Origin: Halocynthiibacter sp049608145
GTDB lineage: Bacteria; Pseudomonadota; Alphaproteobacteria; Rhodobacterales; Rhodobacteraceae
Length of the DNA: 64,000 bases
Direction: 5' to 3'
NCBI RefSeq assembly: GCF_049608145.1
Contig: NZ_JBMYXF010000010.1
Location: 1 to 64,000, forward strand
Positions 61,722 through 64,000 of this stretch are shown here, one piece after another. The first letter of the stretch is position 1, and each line of letters opens with the position of its first letter. Position numbers and translations under genes: made by a program. Under the pieces are notes generated by a model. That model saw only the letters and a program-made list of their open reading frames with translations. It was not told the DNA's origin and searched no databases.

Positions 61722-63043
61722 TGTCTGGTCTTCCGCACGACATCTATGAGCCAAAGACAGGCATTGAAAAATGGGTTGATTCCCGTCTTCCAATTCTTGG
61801 TCTGCTCTACACAACACTGACGGCGCCTACGCCGAAAAACCTGAACTGGATGTGGATCTGGGGCATTGTCCTGACCTTCTGTCTGGTTCTGCAAATCGTT
61901 ACAGGTATCGTTCTTGTAATGCATTACACCCCGCATGTTGATCTGGCCTTCGCGTCAATCGAACACATCATGCGTGACGTAAACGGCGGTCACATGATCC
62001 GTTACGTTCACATGAACGGTGCTTCACTGTTCTTCGTGGCTGTTTACGCGCACATCTTCCGTGGTCTGTACTACGGGTCTTACAAAGCACCGCGTGAAAT
62101 CACATGGGTGATCGGCATGCTGATCTATCTCCTGATGATGGGCACAGCCTTTATGGGTTATGTTCTGCCATGGGGTCAGATGTCTTTCCACGGGACAGCG
62201 GTTATCACCGGTCTGTTCGGTGCGGTTCCTGGTCTGGGTGAAGCTCTGCAAACCTGGCTTTTGGGTGCTGGCGCTGTTGGTCAACCTGCTCTGAACCGTT
62301 TCTTCTCGCTGCACTATCTGCTGCCGTTCGTGATTGCGGGCCTTGTGATTGTTCACATCTGGGCGTTCCACCACACTGGCAACAACAACCCAACTGGTGT
62401 TGAAGTGCGTCGTAAGGATCTTGCAGAAGTCAAAAAAGACACACTGCCATTCTGGCCTTACTTTGTGATCAAAGATCTGTTCGCGCTGGCTGTTATCCTG
62501 ACAATCTTCTGGGCTATCGTTGGCTTTATGCCAAACTACCTGGGTCACCCGGATAACTATGTGCCTGCGAATGCTCTGGCGACACCTGCGCACATCGTTC
62601 CTGAATGGTACTTCCTGCCGTTCTACGCGATCCTGCGTGCCTTCACTGGCGAAGTCTGGGCCGTGCAGTTGGTCGAACTTCTGACCGGCGGTATTGTTGA
62701 TGCGAAATTCTTCGGTGTTCTGGCGATGTTCGGTGCGATCGTTGCGATGGCTCTGGCCCCATGGCTGGACACATCAAGCGTACGTTCCGGTCGTTACCGT
62801 CCGATGTTCCGCATGTGGTTCGCTGTTCTGGTTGTTGATTTCTTCGTATTGATGTGGGTTGGCGCGCGTCCGACTGACTTCCCATACGACTGGATCTCAC
62901 TGATCGCAGCAACTTACTGGTTCGCGTATTTCTTCGTGATCCTGCCGCTGTTGGGTGTCATCGAGAAACCAGATGCTCTGCCAGACTCCATCGAAGCCGA
63001 CTTCAACGCCCATTACCCGGGCGCTGATAAGTCAGCCAACTAA
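61721..63043 (+). CDS. petB: Cytochrome b of the bc1 complex
   Basis: 440 residues, eight membrane helices. GHMIRYVHMNGASLFF, MGYVLPWGQMSFHGTAVITGL (in two halves) with the heme-ligand histidines, and the ubiquinol-site PEWY motif in HIVPEWYFLPFY are all present. Has the full fused length of bc1-type cytochrome b, not the split b6/subunit IV form. Middle gene of petABC. Confidence 0.98.
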   Translation: MSGLPHDIYEPKTGIEKWVDSRLPILGLLYTTLTAPTPKNLNWMWIWGIVLTFCLVLQIVTGIVLVMHYTPHVDLAFASIEHIMRDVNGGHMIRYVHMNGASLFFVAVYAHIFRGLYYGSYKAPREITWVIGMLIYLLMMGTAFMGYVLPWGQMSFHGTAVITGLFGAVPGLGEALQTWLLGAGAVGQPALNRFFSLHYLLPFVIAGLVIVHIWAFHHTGNNNPTGVEVRRKDLAEVKKDTLPFWPYFVIKDLFALAVILTIFWAIVGFMPNYLGHPDNYVPANALATPAHIVPEWYFLPFYAILRAFTGEVWAVQLVELLTGGIVDAKFFGVLAMFGAIVAMALAPWLDTSSVRSGRYRPMFRMWFAVLVVDFFVLMWVGARPTDFPYDWISLIAATYWFAYFFVILPLLGVIEKPDALPDSIEADFNAHYPGADKSAN

Positions 63044-63058
63044 GAAAGGATCAGTTCT

Positions 63059-63844
63059 ATGTTCAAAAATATTCTGATCTCAGCCGTTGTAAGCCTTGGC
63101 CTAACATCTGGTGCGATGGCTGCCGGTGGTGGTGAGCAACACATCGAAGACTTTGACTTCTCTTTCGAGGGCCCCTTTGGGACCTTCGATCGCGATCAGC
63201 TGCAGCGCGGCCTTCAGGTTTACACCGAGGTTTGTTCAGCTTGTCACGGTCTGCAGTATCTGTACTTCCGCAACCTTTCTGATGAAGGTGGCCCGTCTTA
63301 TACGCCGGACCAGGCGCGTGCATATGCAGCAACTGTCGAAGTTTATGATCCTGAAACCGACGATTACCGTCCTGCTGTGCCTGCGGATAAGTTTCCTGCG
63401 AACACAGCAGCTGGCGCACCTGACCTGACCCTGATGGCGAAGGCACGTGCGGGTTTCCACGGCCCTGCGGGCCTTGGTATCAACCAGATCGTTTATGGTA
63501 TGGGTGGCCCTGAATATATCGCATCTTTGCTGACCAGCTATAATGGTCACGACGAAGATGGGCTGTATGGCAACGACACCTTTGCCGGTGGGAACATTTC
63601 CATGGCGCCGCCTCTGTTTGATGATCGCGTTGAATATGCCGACGGCACACCTGCGACCGTTCACCAGATGGCGGAAGATGTTTCTGCCTTCCTGATGTGG
63701 ACTGCTGAACCCAAGATGATGGCCCGTAAACAGGCTGGTTTCATCGGTGTTGGCATCCTGGTGCTGCTGTCTGTTCTGCTTTACCTGACCAACAAACGTC
63801 TCTGGGCGGGTGTTAAAGGTAAAAAGCTGAAAAGCGACGGCTAA
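63059..63844 (+). CDS. petC: Cytochrome c1 of the bc1 complex
   Basis: 261 residues. Signal peptide (about 1-21, AMA-AG). The heme c motif is CSACHG at about residue 59, and the methionine ligand is expected in NISMAPPLFDD. A C-terminal membrane helix (about 226-245, GFIGVGILVLLSVLLYL) anchors it, ending in a Lys-rich tail. GAAAGGATC precedes the ATG. It carries electrons from the Rieske protein to soluble or membrane cytochrome c. Last gene of the operon before a strong terminator. Confidence 0.98.
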   Translation: MFKNILISAVVSLGLTSGAMAAGGGEQHIEDFDFSFEGPFGTFDRDQLQRGLQVYTEVCSACHGLQYLYFRNLSDEGGPSYTPDQARAYAATVEVYDPETDDYRPAVPADKFPANTAAGAPDLTLMAKARAGFHGPAGLGINQIVYGMGGPEYIASLLTSYNGHDEDGLYGNDTFAGGNISMAPPLFDDRVEYADGTPATVHQMAEDVSAFLMWTAEPKMMARKQAGFIGVGILVLLSVLLYLTNKRLWAGVKGKKLKSDG

Positions 63845-63863
63845 GCCGACCTTCCCCTAAATT

Positions 63864-63896
63864 AAAAAGCCCCGCCCATCCGGCGGGGCTTTTTTT
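63864..63896 (+). terminator. Rho-independent terminator of petABC
   Basis: AAAAAGCCCCGCC (63864-63876) pairs with GGCGGGGCTTTTT (63882-63894) across a 5-nt loop. The A and T runs on both sides make it bidirectional, also serving the gene arriving from the right edge. Confidence 0.93.
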
Positions 63897-63901
63897 GAGC
63901 C

Positions 63902-64000
63902 TTATCCAAGCCAATCACGCATAGCGTCAGGTGGGTTTTCAAACAGATGTTTCGTGTCTACCGGGGCATGGGCATGATGATCTGCCACAAGAATCACCTG
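63902..64000 (-). CDS. C-terminal end of an unidentified protein (cut by window edge)
   Basis: Reading leftward from the edge, an open frame of 32 codons ends in TAA at 63902, six bases from the petC terminator. The visible tail includes VILVADHHAHAPVD and PPDAMRDWLG. The position directly behind a bidirectional terminator supports a convergent gene. I cannot name the family from so short a tail. Confidence 0.55.
   Translation of the reverse strand, partial: QVILVADHHAHAPVDTKHLFENPPDAMRDWLG

Overview
The window is a contiguous stretch of core chromosome from an alphaproteobacterium, most likely a marine Roseobacter-group member of the Rhodobacterales. This rests on the kinds of proteins encoded, on gene order (rimP-nusA-ylxR-infB; petABC; dnaK-dnaJ; hrcA-grpE beside rph-rdgB-hemW), on many 4-bp ATGA/GTGA gene overlaps, and on an even, moderate base composition. 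I see no insertion sequence, prophage, integrase, CRISPR array, rRNA or tRNA gene. Both ends cut genes: a YbaN/DUF454 membrane protein on the left and the tail of an unidentified protein on the right.

Layout. 1-5 kb: a minus-strand run (rph, rdgB, hemW, DUF454) diverges from hrcA-grpE, so RNA maturation and nucleotide-pool cleaning sit beside heat-shock control. 5-12.7 kb: the Na+-translocating NADH:quinone oxidoreductase, nqrABCDEF, with its two maturation genes apbE (FMN transferase) and nqrM placed divergently upstream. 12.7-21 kb: mutS, maeB, a ribokinase-like kinase, an exported MsrA and argG. 20.8-22.6 kb: an Hpt protein diverging from a response regulator-PP2C phosphatase. 22.6-31 kb: two Nudix enzymes, Hsp33, a CCA-adding-type nucleotidyltransferase, two tandem ABC half-exporters and a tightly coupled rRNA uracil methyltransferase. 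31-39 kb: two L,D-transpeptidases flanking a CAP-domain lipoprotein, hemH, a BioC/NDUFAF5-like methyltransferase, comF, glutaredoxin 3, a nitrilase-family amidase, a MarR regulator, ubiG and pip.

39-44.5 kb: the transcription/translation operon rimP-nusA-ylxR-infB. It is preceded by a short leader containing an intrinsic terminator and a possible competing antiterminator; I regard this as the most interesting regulatory signal here. 44.5-53.3 kb: a 42-residue protein, mutT-argJ-parvulin on the minus strand, then secA followed by a secreted protein of unknown function and an exported substrate-binding/OmpA fusion, then radC. 53.4-57.4 kb: dnaK-dnaJ with a clear RpoH-type promoter, and divergent alkB. 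57.5-60.8 kb: small unknowns, a GST, a saccharopine-dehydrogenase-like/DUF4166 protein and an SH3-domain exported protein. 61-63.9 kb: petABC, the cytochrome bc1 complex.

Taken together the region combines aerobic respiration (Na+-NQR feeding quinol to bc1, with ubiG and hemH supplying quinone and heme), protein quality control (DnaK/DnaJ/GrpE/HrcA, Hsp33, SecA, parvulin, MsrA) and nucleotide or DNA hygiene (MutS, MutT, RdgB, AlkB). No obvious new defence or mobile system is present. The candidates for new biology are regulatory leaders, a few small or unassigned proteins, and the domain-fusion protein downstream of secA. All assignments come from reading the sequence; no database search was run.
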